This document shows, piece after piece, positions 49,401 to 60,883 of a stretch of DNA of 64,000 nucleotides. The stretch is from Chrysemys picta bellii (Eukaryota > Chordata > Testudines > Emydidae): NCBI RefSeq assembly GCF_011386835.1, contig NC_088791.1:129122943-129186942 (forward strand), read 5' to 3'. The translations under genes and the position numbers were made by a program. Below the pieces are notes generated by a model that worked only from the letters and a program-made list of their open reading frames with translations, ran no database searches and was not told the origin of the DNA. Each line of letters opens with the position of its first letter. Within the stretch, counting starts at the first letter, position 1.

Positions 49401-50019
49401 GAAGCCAGCCATGTTGTGGTTTTATCCTCTGCTTTATAGCAGGAAACCATGGATTACAAATAAATACTAAATTAAGACAGTGGATGTGTTTTATAAATGC
49501 TGCCTATGTACCTAGCCACAAATTAAAATGAAAGGCCTAGATAGCAGATACTGAGGCTCTTGAGAGGGCCAAATTATTTGACCATGAATTTATGTTCACA
49601 CAGGAACAATTGCTAAGTCACTGGGATGTCTGAGGCGAGAGTAACAAAGACCACCTTATTGATAAATAAACCAATTAAAAGCTATCACAGAAGATTGCAA
49701 AAGAAAACTCCAAGACTTAATGTTGGACAGTATGAAATATTTCCGTATAACATCTCAAGAATAAGCTACATGGGATACATTTTCATGGAGGATATTAGTG
49801 CACAGACCATCTCATTTGGTATAGAAAAGCAACATCCTGCAAGCAAGATAAGAGTGCATTCAGGTAGTACCAAGTAGGCCTCTACTTGAAAGGTAGCCCT
49901 GAATGTACCAGACATAGCTAAATCTGTAACCCCTTAACACCGTTGTTGGAGTAACACAATCTATTTAGCACCCACACATACATCTCTGAAAATGCTCTAC
50001 CCTCCTCTTGTCATAAGTA
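46490..50019. other. Intron 3 stretch, mostly unique
   Basis: A (GCA)n run of six units is at 49109-49127. 47590-47840 has GTATGTTAACACTAGG and TAGTGTAGACAAAGGCC ends that suggest a decayed MITE. 48660-48960 is repeat-free and could be conserved non-coding sequence. No exon was found. Confidence 0.4.
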
Positions 50020-50882
50020 GATTCATAGATTCATAGATTCATAGACTTTAAGGTCAGAAGGGACCATTATGATCATCTGGTCTGACCCCCTGCACGCTGC
50101 AGGCCATAAAACCGTCCCCGCCCCTTCCCTGGACTCTGCTGCTGAAGTCCCCAATCCTGTTATTAGTGACCTCAATCGGCAGAGACCCTCCTGCTAGAGA
50201 TCCCTGCCCCATGCTGCGGAGGAAGGCGAAAAACCTCCAGAGGCTCAGCCAATCTGCCCTGGAGGAAAATTCCTTCCCGACCCCAAATATGGCGATCAGT
50301 AAGACCCCGAGCATATAGGCAAGAGTCTCCATCCTGACCCCTTTTAGCCATTATGCTATTTACCTACCATTGCTTGGTTTTCCTTGACAACTATGTTTTA
50401 CCATTAAACCATTCCCTCCATAAACTTATCTAACTTAATCTTAAAGCCAGACAAATCCCTCTCTTAAAGCCAGACAAATCCCTCGCCCCCACCGTTTCCC
50501 TCGGAAGGCCGTTCCAATATTTCACCCCTCTAACGGTCAGAAACCTTCGTCTAATTTCAAGCCTGAACTTCCCCACGGCCAGTTTATATCCATTCGTTCT
50601 CGTATCCACGTTAGTACTAAGCTGGAATAATTCATCTCCCTCCCTTGTATTAATCCCTCTAATATATTTAAAGATAGCAATCATATCCCCCCTCAGCCTT
50701 CGCTTTGTCAGACTAAACAACCCAAGCTCCTCTAGTCTCCTTTCATACGACAGGTTTTCCATTCCTCTGATCATCCTAGTGGCCCTTCTCTGCACCCGTT
50801 CCAGTTTAAGTTCATCTTTTTTAAACATGGGAGACCAGAACTGCACACAGTACTCCAAATGAGGTCTCACCAGCGCCTTATC
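50020..50882 (-). mobile_element. CR1 LINE, 5'-truncated, intact 3' end
   Basis: The minus strand encodes the RT C-terminal region over 146 codons at 50430-50870: HLEYCVQFWSPMFKKDE, then RVQRRATRMI, RRLEELGLFSL and KYWNGLPRE. It then has the 3' UTR and ends in tandem 8-9-mers of ATTCATAG type (50021-50045), the hallmark CR1 3' tail. It is truncated at the 5' side at about 50882, as is usual. A 22-23 bp tandem duplication (CTTAAAGCCAGACAAATCCC) occurs at about 50439-50484, just at the frame end. This copy is younger-looking than 2275-3830. Confidence 0.92.
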
Positions 50883-51120
50883 TGACTGAAAGAGAAGAAA
50901 AGACTGAAATATTTTTCCCCATGTTGTTTATTTTCTGCATTTGACAGGCCTCTACTGAGAGAGAGGACCAGAAGGGCTATAAATGTTTGTTTTTAGAAAA
51001 ATGCAAGTTGAGATTCTGCCACATTTACCTGATGCAAGGACCTGGGGCTATCAGAAAAAGACCAAATAGTGTGAGGCTTGCAATAAAATTGCAAGAGCTG
51101 ACAGTACTGTCATTAAAAAG

Positions 51121-51320
51121 CAACAGAGGGTCCTGTGGCACCTTTAAGACTAACAGAAGTATTGGGAGCATAAGCTTTCATGGGTAAGAACCTCACTTCG
51201 AAGTGAGGTTCTTACCCATGAAAGCTTATGCTCCCAATACTTCTGTTAGTCTTAAAGGTGCCACAGGACCCTCTGTTGCTTTTTACAGATCCAGACTAAC
51301 ACGGCTACCCTTCTGATGCT
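51121..51320. mobile_element. Penelope-like fold-back insertion C (perfect palindrome)
   Basis: Arms 51115-51199 and 51200-51284 are exact reverse complements over 85 bp with no spacer, centred on CTTCGAAG. A unique tail follows (ACAGATCCAGACTAACACGG...). A 13-bp exact direct repeat TGTCATTAAAAAG flanks the 200-bp insert (51108-51120 and 51321-51333). The arm words GTGGCACCTTTAAGACTAAC and AAAGCTTATGCTCCC match the hammerhead-side sequence of the family; the palindrome centre falls where the first hammerhead core box should be. It lies about 550 bp upstream of intron 3's donor counterpart, close to exon 3. Confidence 0.8.
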
Positions 51321-51681
51321 TGTCATTAAAAAGTAATTCTTACAGCAAGCAGGGACAGAAAATCCATTTTAAAAAACCAGGGAACTGTTACTGTAAAGCC
51401 ACATAAATTAACAGGGGGCCCTTTAAGGATCACTTCTTAGAAAAGCTACAAAAGCCTTTCTTCTGAATACAACGGATTAAGGACCATCACCCAGTTTGAG
51501 TATCCATTCAAACCCCACCTGTGTTTGTTTTTATTTTACTATTAGTTTGTTTGGAGCTTCATGAGTGCTAACATGGCAGTCTGACTGGTTAGAATCAGCC
51601 GCTATAGAGCTTATGTATTTATTAAACAGAGTCTATTCAAAAACCATTGGATTTGTATATAAGTCATATTAAAATTTCTTA

Positions 51682-51915
<234 letters not shown>

Positions 51916-52559
51916 TTATGTTCAAATCTACACTCTAATCACTGGAGTTATAGTCCAGTGAAGATGAAGGCTTCGTTGCTATTTTTCTAGAAGAGACGGA
52001 GTTCTCTTTCGTTGAAGCTATATTCTACAGGGCAATGTACCAACCTTCTATGAAGCAGAACAAGTGTATCTAGGTTTTGCTTCTGTTTTTAACTAAAATC
52101 TCTCAAACATCAGTCAATAGTGTAATTTGATACTACTCTTTTCAGGGTCTCTACACACATTGCCTATAACCTTTCAGCATCAAAATTAATCAGGGAAATT
52201 AGACAATGTGCGCTGTCATAGAAAATAACTCCTTTAATATGGATCACAGGAGAAGAGTTTGTGTTAGTGCAGGGATTGTGGGGGACAGTAATTGTATGCA
52301 GTGGCAGAAAAATAGATATAATGGAGGGTTGTTTTCTTTGGGGTTTGTGTTTTGTTTTTGTGCTGAGAGAGTACTTCTGGCAGGGAGACTGCTTTTGTGA
52401 AAGAATGGATTTAGAGAGAGACAACCAGCTGACGTTTTTAAACACAACTTGCCCTGTCTACACATTAAAGGGATAGTCTAGGCTGGGAAACTGTTTTAAA
52501 ACACATTAACACACGTTAATTAATACATTTTTAAACACTACTTAGGAAATCATGTAAAT

Positions 52560-52796
52560 CAGTGGCTCTCAAACTTCTGTACTGGTGAACCCTTTCACAC
52601 AGGAAGCCTCTGAGTGTGACACCCCCCCCCTTATAAATTTAAAACACATTTTTATATATTTAACACCATTATAAATGCTGGAGGCAAAGCAGGGTTTGGG
52701 GTGGAAGCGGACAGCTCGTGACCCCCCCCCCCCCCCCCCGGTAAAATAACCTCGTGACCCCCTGAGGGGTCCCAACCCCCAGTCTGAGAGCCCCTG
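52560..52796. mobile_element. hAT MITE
   Basis: The ends CAGTGGCTCTCAAACTT and AGTCTGAGAGCCCCTG are inverted relatives. The flanks ATGTAAAT (52552-52559) and GTGTAAAC (52797-52804) match at 6 of 8 positions. Two poly-C runs lie inside (about 52621 and 52723). Confidence 0.75.
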
Positions 52797-52804
52797 GTGT
52801 AAAC

Positions 52805-54905
52805 AAAGACATGTAAAAGCATGTTACCTGGTCATAGTTAACCCTAAGAGGAAACATATGGAAATTAGATAGGGGAGAGGGAAAGAGTATAATCAGAAAA
52901 TTCTGCTTTTACTGATGGTACGAAGAACTAACTCTACTCTTCTGGATTGGTAAAAGGATTTAGGAATGAACACTATTTTGCACCTGAAGGAACAACATAT
53001 AGGGCAAGAACTTAAACAGGTGGATAAGAAAGCCAGACAAAACATTGTGTCAACAAGGAAAAACTGCAGCTCTTGGACACTTGTAGCACCCAGAGGCTGT
53101 ATGGTGCCCACATGTGAGAACAGGACCTGGCCACCCATGCTTTAAACAAAAACAGACATGCAACACATTTAAGAAACATTTGCAGATGAAGTTATTCTTG
53201 GCAAAGTTTGTTTTATTTATTTATTTCTGTAGAGTCAGGAAATTCCAAGTCATATTTTCCCTATCTATGTTTACACACTCAAATGAGTGTTTAATACAAT
53301 GCTATATCTGCAGACAGACATGCACCACAAGCAACACAAATATTGCCCAATTCAGTCCCAAGTAACTCACTCTTTAAAAAGGGATTTTTCTATCTTAAAC
53401 TCACACACTGAATGGGTGTTTAGAGAGAATGCATGAAATTTCTCTAGACATGAATGAACACCATGAGGGAATGTGTTATCTGTCAAGAAGAAAATAAATC
53501 TAATCTTTAGAAAAAAATTGCTAAATTGCACCTTTGGCAGGTTATCTGGCCAAACTGCATGGTAAGGTGCAATTTGAAACTTGAAAAAGTAACTCAAGCG
53601 CTACTTCTACAAAGAGAAAAAGTTGATTTAATAGTTTTTTAAAGAAACAACCCCCTCCCCCTCCCGCAGCTGAGTCAAATATTTTCCAAAGGTTAATAGG
53701 TTCCAAGGTATTGACCACCCTGCCTGACCAATCCTTCAGGCTGAAACAGATCGCTCATTAGTTGCTATAACAGGCTCATTTCTTTCTCCCTCTCTCTCAC
53801 TTTTTAAATAAAATGCAATTATTCAAGCAAACCAGGTAAGAAAAGCTCAGTGACAAAAGGAAAGTCCTCCAAGACTTCACGAACATGCCCATTTAAGTTG
53901 TCAGAATATATACACACCCATGCACGCACAAATTCAGAATAAGATTTTAGAACATTTCAAACCAATTCCCTTGACCTTTGTTCAGTTTCTCCAATAGCTT
54001 TTTCACCGTCATTTGTTTATTTTCTTCTCTATGGTCGGAAGCCTGCGGGTTTTAGTCCCAGTTAAACTCTGTGGAGCCAGCAGATCCAGCACACCAGATG
54101 ATGGTACAGAAAGAACATATGTAAGTGCTGTGCTTCATTTGGGAAAATTAAGAGACTTATCTTCACTAAAGAGTTAGCGGAGGATCTTTCTCCCCTTCTG
54201 TTTACACACACAAATCTCTCACCCAAGTGTGGTGGGGCTTTCAACCTGGGCCAGCTGGTCACAGCCCAGGTTCCGTATTCACATGAGTTGGTAACTCACT
54301 CTGCACAGTCAAGTGCTGACAGTCCTCCAGTTTCTTCCCACAATCCCCCTGTGTGCTGGGAAGGACAGACTATTTCTACCACAATTCACTGGGAAAGAAT
54401 CGGAGTGGTCCAGCTTAGTGCACCACAAAAATCTCGGAGATGAGCCCCCACAAGTCCTGACACCTCATATGAGTGAGTGCAGTGCCAGCATGAATGCAGT
54501 TGAGTGGGCATACTTGTGCACAGCTTTGCAATGAGGCTGCTCACCTCTATGCTAGGCCAACACAATGGCTCAGACTCCAGTGCTCATCACCCAAATTAAC
54601 TCTACCATGAAGAAATATCCGCAATAACTTTGCTCACGTAAAATCAAAGAAAAGAAAGCGTGATGATTCACAAGACTACAGTCTAATATCTTTTATAGCT
54701 GCTTTAACAGAAATCCCTTTTCCATCTCTAGGTGAAGTCAAGCTACACACTTAACTATTTCGTTTCCATTTTTCTGGAATGTTTACAGAATCAAGATTTT
54801 TATTTGATTAAATTGTGGTTGGTAACATAAACCATAGGAGGAAGGTGAGACAGTTATATGAGCTTTTTTAGGACATTATTTTTAAATTTCTGTAAAAGGC
54901 AACTA
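52805..54905. other. Intron 2 stretch without recognised elements
   Basis: AT-rich unique sequence; no exon, RNA gene or transposon ends recognised. Confidence 0.5.
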
Positions 54906-54918
54906 TAGTATAGGATAG

Positions 54919-55108
54919 TATCAGGAGGTAGCCGTGTTAGTCTGTATCTACAAAAACAACAAGGAGTCTGGTGGCACCTTAAAGACTAACAGATTTATTT
55001 GGGCATAAGCTTTCGTGGGTAAAAATCTCACTTCTTCGGATGCACCCTTATGCCCAAATAAATCTGTTAGTCTTTAAGGTGCCACCAGACTCCTTATTGT
55101 TGTTGTTC
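54919..55108. mobile_element. Penelope-like fold-back insertion D with hammerhead-like core
   Basis: A 13-bp exact direct repeat TAGTATAGGATAG flanks it (54906-54918 and 55109-55121). The left part reads GTAGCCGTGTTAGTCTG through ACAACAAGGAGTCTGGTGG to GGGCATAAGCTTTCGTGGG. On the minus strand this is CCGAAGA, GTGAG/CCCAC partial stem, GAAA, GCTTATGC. The right arm then restarts at TTATGCCCAAATAAATCTG and mirrors the left arm, so the switch lies beside the expected ribozyme cleavage position. The motif is in LRP6 sense orientation. Confidence 0.75.
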
Positions 55109-55249
55109 TAGTATAGGATAGGTGCTTTTTATTTCACTACTGAAAGAAAATCCAAAAGGAGTATTTTCTGTTAAATTATACCATCTGCTTGTTATCATAT
55201 GCTACTTACCTTCCATTGCACAATATCCCTTTTCCCAACTGCTCATAAC

Positions 55250-55621
55250 GAAGACTAAGATTTTGTCACGGTTCTTTTTAGTAAAAGTCACAGACAGGTC
55301 ACAGGCAAAAAACAAAAATTCACAGAAGCCCGTGACCTGTCCCTGACTTTTACTAAAAAATAACAGACACAACAGGGCTGAGACCAAGCCCTGCTGCAGG
55401 AGGGGAGTCCAGTGCCTACCATCACTGCAGCTGACAACTCCAGGATTCCCTCTCCAACACTCATGGTGGGTAGGAGCTCCGGGGTCCCCCAGCTGCCCGC
55501 AGCAGCTCGGAGGAGAGCCGCTCCCTGTGGCAGCTCAGAGCTCTGGGGCTGAAGCAGAAAGTGTCATGGAAGTCATGGATTCCATGGCTTCTGTGACCCC
55601 CGTAACATAATTTTAGCCTTA
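55250..55621. mobile_element. hAT MITE with exact 8-bp target duplication
   Basis: Flanked by CTCATAAC on both sides (55242-55249 and 55622-55629). The ends GAAGACTAAGATTTTGTCACGG and CCGTAACATAATTTTAGCCTTA are inverted relatives. Inside the left end is a fold-back of TAGTAAAAGTCACAGACAGG with CCTGTCCCTGACTTTTACTA. Confidence 0.85.
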
Positions 55622-55629
55622 CTCATAAC

Positions 55630-58600
55630 TTGCTATAAAACTCAACTTTTGGATTGATGTTTCTCACGTCTGGCCTCTGCCCAAAGGGGGACATTTGTAA
55701 AAAGTTTAAATAAAATCTGCGCCCGTTTTTGAGTTGTACAAGAGGCAAAAACAGATGGATTTCCAACTACACAAAAATGTTGACTATGTCTTTTTGCATA
55801 TAAATAACTTGGAAAAAATTAAAGTACAGCTATTATTCAGAAGACTAGTAATCACTGAGAACTGGCCTCCAGTTCCTATGAAAAAAGTGAAAACAATTTT
55901 AAGTATTGAAAAGGTCAGTATTGCTCACGTGCTTTGGAACTTTTTGCCTTCATTCGGACCTATGGTACTAACTACACCACTCACCATTACAGGTAACATA
56001 GTTGACTCTTTCCTCACTGAAATAATTACATACCGCAGCCTTATGTGCTTTGAGGATGCAACAGGCACAGATTTCACTGCAGAAATGTGTGTGAGGTTTG
56101 AGCACCAACCACTAGAGCAAGAGTTGAAATCCTGGACATCTTGAAATCAATGTCAAAATGCCAACTTTCCTAGCCTCCAACCAACATCACATCAGTCTGA
56201 AGAATGAAGTCTGAGCCTGCTGTCTCTAATCTATGCCCAAATCTCACGCAAACACCAAGCAAAATCATTTAACCATTTTAGCTATGCCAGATGAAATGGA
56301 GACAAAACAGACTATAAAACTCAGACACGCTAACTAAAATCATAAATTTGTGGGCAGATTTATTTTAAACTCAGACCCTTCCTCTCAATTTTAATCCAAA
56401 ATCCCTTTAAGGAAAAAAGAGAAGATTGATTATCTGAACCATGGAAAATAGAAAGGTTCTTCGACCCATCTAATTCACTTAGGTAGTTTGCTTGACTAAG
56501 GCCCAAAAGACTGTCGATACCAATTAAAAAAAACCTTTAGCTTAGAAAGTTTACATCACCTGCAAAAATGCAAACAAGTGGCAAGCCCCAGTTCTGCTTT
56601 AAACAAGCACACCTTCAGCTCAGCCTAATTTGCAGTAATGGCTTGGGTAGAAATTAATTTAAGATCAAGTTTTCAAACTCATCTGCCTGAAGTTGAGGAC
56701 AACAGTAAAAGTGGCCTGGCTGTCCAAGGTTCTGAGCACTCAATTCCCGCTAAAGTTAATGGGCGCAGAGTGTGCTTAGCACTCTGAAAATCAGGCCACT
56801 TCATTTCAGGTGCTCAAGTCTGGATTTGAAATACCTAAAGTTAGGCACCTATGAATAAAGAATTGAGCCTGTGTGTTTAAATCATGATATAAATTGCTAT
56901 ATTTGCATTGGGCCAGCCAGATGAATGGTATAGATAATGCCATAACTACCACAATTTAATGGTAATGAAAACATAATAATCTTCCTCAAACTTGTTTACA
57001 TAGTAAACCACTTATAAAAAACTGCTAAAGCATCCTCCTCCACACACACAATCTCTCAACGGTTTGCTTGCTTTCACACAGACTAGGGTTAGCCTCATCC
57101 CCAAATACAAGTGTGGTTTCAACCAAGAAGCCTGAGTGAAGAAAAATCAAGACTGAATCACTTCCTTGGCCATTTTTTAATTATGACACAGATAAAACTA
57201 AATTATATTTGCACATCAAATCTTGGTCTCTGAATATAAAAAAGGAAAAATGATTGCTCCATTGTGCAACACTAAATGCAAAGAAGCTCTTACACCACAA
57301 AAAAGTTAACGTTTGTGCTTTTTTAATTGTTTCTTTTTTTCTTTCCTAACAATGATCATTTTGAACCTATTTTAATGAAAATAGCTTTTGCGCTCACAGC
57401 CCCTTTTCCTCTATTGAATTTCAAAATGAAGTCATGATGATGTCACCCTCATGACATTTGCAGGTAACTAAATGAAGTCAAACACAGGGTTTTAACTATT
57501 GCAGATTTGAAAGGAAGTAAGATCAGAGGAGGCAGTTCTTAAGGGAAAATGTCAGCCTAACTAATAATTGCCTCTTGGGCAGGATTAAGTAAATCTAGAA
57601 AGTAGAAATCCCTTTATAAAGTAGTATGACTGGCTAGAAGTTGGGAGTGTGAAACCGTTCAGCTGTAGCCCAGCAGTTTTAATATGTCCCAAGGTGGTAA
57701 TGACCACGAGAGATTACTAATCAACGATACAGAAAATCAACTGATGTTCTCAGTTCAGTCCCTGTAGATGGAGGGGAAAAAATAGGTAACAGAGTCCTTA
57801 CTCCAAAAAGCTCACAAACCATACACACTATAGGAAAAATATTTCAGGTATGCATAAGAACGCATGCTGAAAACAAATGTCAAGATTAAATACTGTAATT
57901 AAACAAACAGTTATTTGTGACAGTGGACACACAGGGATGGAAATTCATCACCATCCTCCACCAGCTTTGTAGTTTTCTGATCTGTAATGCCTTCCAATGG
58001 TGCAGCAGATTCTTTCACCCCTACTATCCACGCGGAAACTAGGCCCCCCTGTTCAGAGTATCATTAAAATGACAGCCCACACTGTGACACATACAACAGT
58101 CCCATTCATTGATCGGAGATTCTGTACATGATACTTAACTGATTTTAAGCCAGTTAATTGGGACACCTCCCAGGCAACCATTTACCTTCCCCAATGTTAT
58201 TCAATGCAAAAGACAGCTGCTTGATTGGGACAGCCAATTATTTGGTATTGCCCTTCTCAGTGAATGCTTCAACTTTCCAATTATGCTAGTTTCAGTCCCT
58301 AAGAACCTCTAAGCTCTGCAGGGTCTGAGGCAGCTGAGAAACTTGTAAAACCATTCCAGGCCCTGAACTGCAGCAACCCCTGTGGAGCTTATCAACTCTG
58401 GAGTAGTCCCTAGGAAACTCAGAAGTGCCCTCTATTTGGTACAACTGTAGCTCACCTAATAATGGAGCAATATGAAGCCAAGATGACATGCCATACACTG
58501 GGACCATCCAGATAAATGTACTAAAGCAGACCGGGATTTCAAAAAAAAATAGTATGAAAATTACATTAGTAAATATATGTTGGCTATTTAAGATACTGGA

Positions 58601-59451
58601 TGGCAGTGGCTCACTGGAATTGTCCTGTAAAGTAACTGACTTTGCAGAAGGAATTTTCATCCGCAAGCTTTCACAAAATAAATAATGGGGGATCATTCTG
58701 AATTTGCCATTGTATTAACAACCCAAGAGTATCAAATAAAAAAAAAAAACAAAAAAAACTTAAGGATCCATCTGAGTTTCCTAAGAACATATTTTAAAAA
58801 AAGCATAGAAATAGTGCACCAAAAGAATGTGGTAAATGCATATATGCAATGGATAAATTATTTTCAGACATCAGAAAGAATGTCAGTGTGAAATTTCTCA
58901 ACTTACTATAAGATTCAGGAAACCCTTTTATGCTCCCAAATGAAAAAAAATAACCAGCAAAAAGCACTTACGGTCAACATATTCTCCTTCCCCAGTTATT
59001 GCCATAAAAACGAAGGAAGAACAAACAGTCCCTTCAAGACACAAAAGGCATTTTTAGCTACCTGAATAGTGCAGCTTTTTTAAGGCTCCAGGCAAGCTGC
59101 AACTTCTTACTACGCTTACCAGTTAGGGGCACAGCTGGTTAAAAACTGCAGTTTCTCCACCCAAAAATTACATATTGGACAAAATGAAAGCCAAACCAAA
59201 AAAAAAAAAATTGTTTACTGATTTTTTCTGGCAAATCAAGTCATCTTCTTCTGTTCATCTTGAAATTTCATATAGGGCTGAAGATGTCAGCATGCTTACC
59301 ATGTGACAGTCATCCAAAGTGATGCAGTTGGAGATGTAGGATTTTTTTTAAGCTGCCATTTTCAGTCTTTGTAGCTGTAGTACCAAGACTACAAGATTTG
59401 GCCAGCAAAGTACAGACGACAATGGGAAAGAGGATATTTCACATCTCTAAG
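55630..59451. other. Intron 2 stretch, mostly unique
   Basis: 56685-56860 carries a decayed repeat (CTGAAAATCAGGCCACTTC, AAAGTTAGGCACC) also hinted at 33776-33962 and 29051-29271. A 136-codon plus-strand frame at 55734-56144 has no recognisable domain. A-runs are at 58738-58760. No exon was found. Confidence 0.45.
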
Positions 59452-59640
59452 GCCTAGTCTAGTCAGAAAATGTTCGTCAGTAGGCACAACTTACACTGGC
59501 CAAGAAGTGCTTTTGCCAATATAGCTAATTCCAGTTTCCTGAATAAAATACACTGTACTTACCGACAGAAGCACTTTTATGCTGGTATAGTTGCATGTAC
59601 TCTAGGGCTTCCACCGGAGTAGTACAAAAGCATCACTCAA
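59452..59640. mobile_element. Probable Harbinger-type MITE fragment
   Basis: Starts GGCCTAGTCTAGTCAG and contains TTACCGACAGAAGCAC and GCTGGTATAGTTGCATG words of this MITE group. The right end is unclear. Confidence 0.4.
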
Positions 59641-59733
59641 ACCCAAAAATGAAAACAAACCAACAAATCACATAATCCACCCCTAACCAACGCTGCTAGA
59701 TCATCAAGAGCTTGCAGTATCAACCTAGTCTTA

Positions 59734-59911
59734 GGGCTCATCTCCACTTACCAGTGGAGGACGCTGTGGCGATCAATCCACCGGGAGTTGATTTAGCGGG
59801 TCTAGTGAAGACCCGCTAAAATCGACCACAGATCATTCTCCAGTCAACATAGCGTAAGCTACGTCGACTTGAGTTATGCTACTAACTTTCCCTTGTAGTA
59901 CTGACCTGCCC
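59734..59911. mobile_element. Harbinger MITE with TTA target duplication
   Basis: The ends GGGCTCATCTCCACTT and GTAGTACTGACCTGCCC are inverted relatives, flanked by TTA on both sides (59731-59733 and 59912-59914). The centre holds the hairpin TTTAGCGGGTCT/AGACCCGCTAAA. Confidence 0.8.
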
Positions 59912-60801
59912 TTAGCTTCTTACTCTGAAAAATTGGTATGGTGAAAGAAATAGCCATTATTTTTCATTAAATTACTTTCCTTTTAAAAATTTTATAAGCC
60001 TAGGAACTCCACTTTTGAAAAATCATTTAATCTAATACATTAAACTGCTAACATACCAAGCTAATGTTTTTCCTTTTTTTAAAAAAAACAAAACAAATAC
60101 CTGTCATAATCATTATCCAAGTTAAAATATTACAACAGGTCAACCCGAAAACAGGAAATAACACACCAGTCTCATTTCCTATACAGAAAAATGACCAAGC
60201 TTGCAAAATCCACCCCTATAAACCATGGATATCCAAAACAACTCAAATGTGCAGGTATTATATAATCACTCTAGCTTAAAAAATTCACTGGCTGTGTTAC
60301 AAGAAAAACAGAGACAAAGGGTTGCTTTTCATTCCCATCCAGACTTTAGTGAGAGTCCTTGAGAAGCAGTATTTGACACAATAAGCAAACATGCTGATAG
60401 TGTGCAGAGGCACATGCACGATTGGCCTTTTCGTTGCAGATCCCCGGGAATTAGCCAAAAAGAAAGAAGTGTATTGAACCGAAGCAGAACCAGTTCTTGC
60501 TGAGTGTTTACAAAGAGGGCAGCTCCACCGTTTGAGCAGGTAGAAAGGGCTTTTGCTCCCAGGACTTGCAAATTAACCTTTCCTGTCTGAAGGCTTTGTC
60601 ACATACTAACAGTCTGAAAAATTCCTGGTTTTTAACCATGAAGATGTCTTTTTATTGTTGTTTATTTTGAAGTGTGTAGGAAATAAAGCTAGTCAGAACT
60701 GCAGCATTTTATATAATTTTTTTTAATAAAATCCACCTCTGTGTGAGTAGCCAAGCCAATAAAGAGATTATAAGGTACCAACATTCAAAAAAAAGGGTAG
60801 C

Positions 60802-60870
60802 AGAGAATCATAGTAATGTAGGGCTGGAAGGGACCATGAGAGGGCATCTAGCCCAGCTTCCCACGGGCCA
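60802..60870 (-). mobile_element. CR1 LINE 3' tail fragment
   Basis: AGAATCATAGTAATGTAGGG, then CTGGAAGGGACC and GGGCATCTAGCCCAG is the reverse complement of the CR1 3' end. It is cut just before the hAT end at 60884. Confidence 0.75.
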
Positions 60871-60883
60871 AATATATCTAGAC

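Noticed and set aside
55734..56144. A 136-codon open frame as a nested gene
   Set aside because: No domain, no splice context, and composition like surrounding AT-rich intron; consistent with chance.
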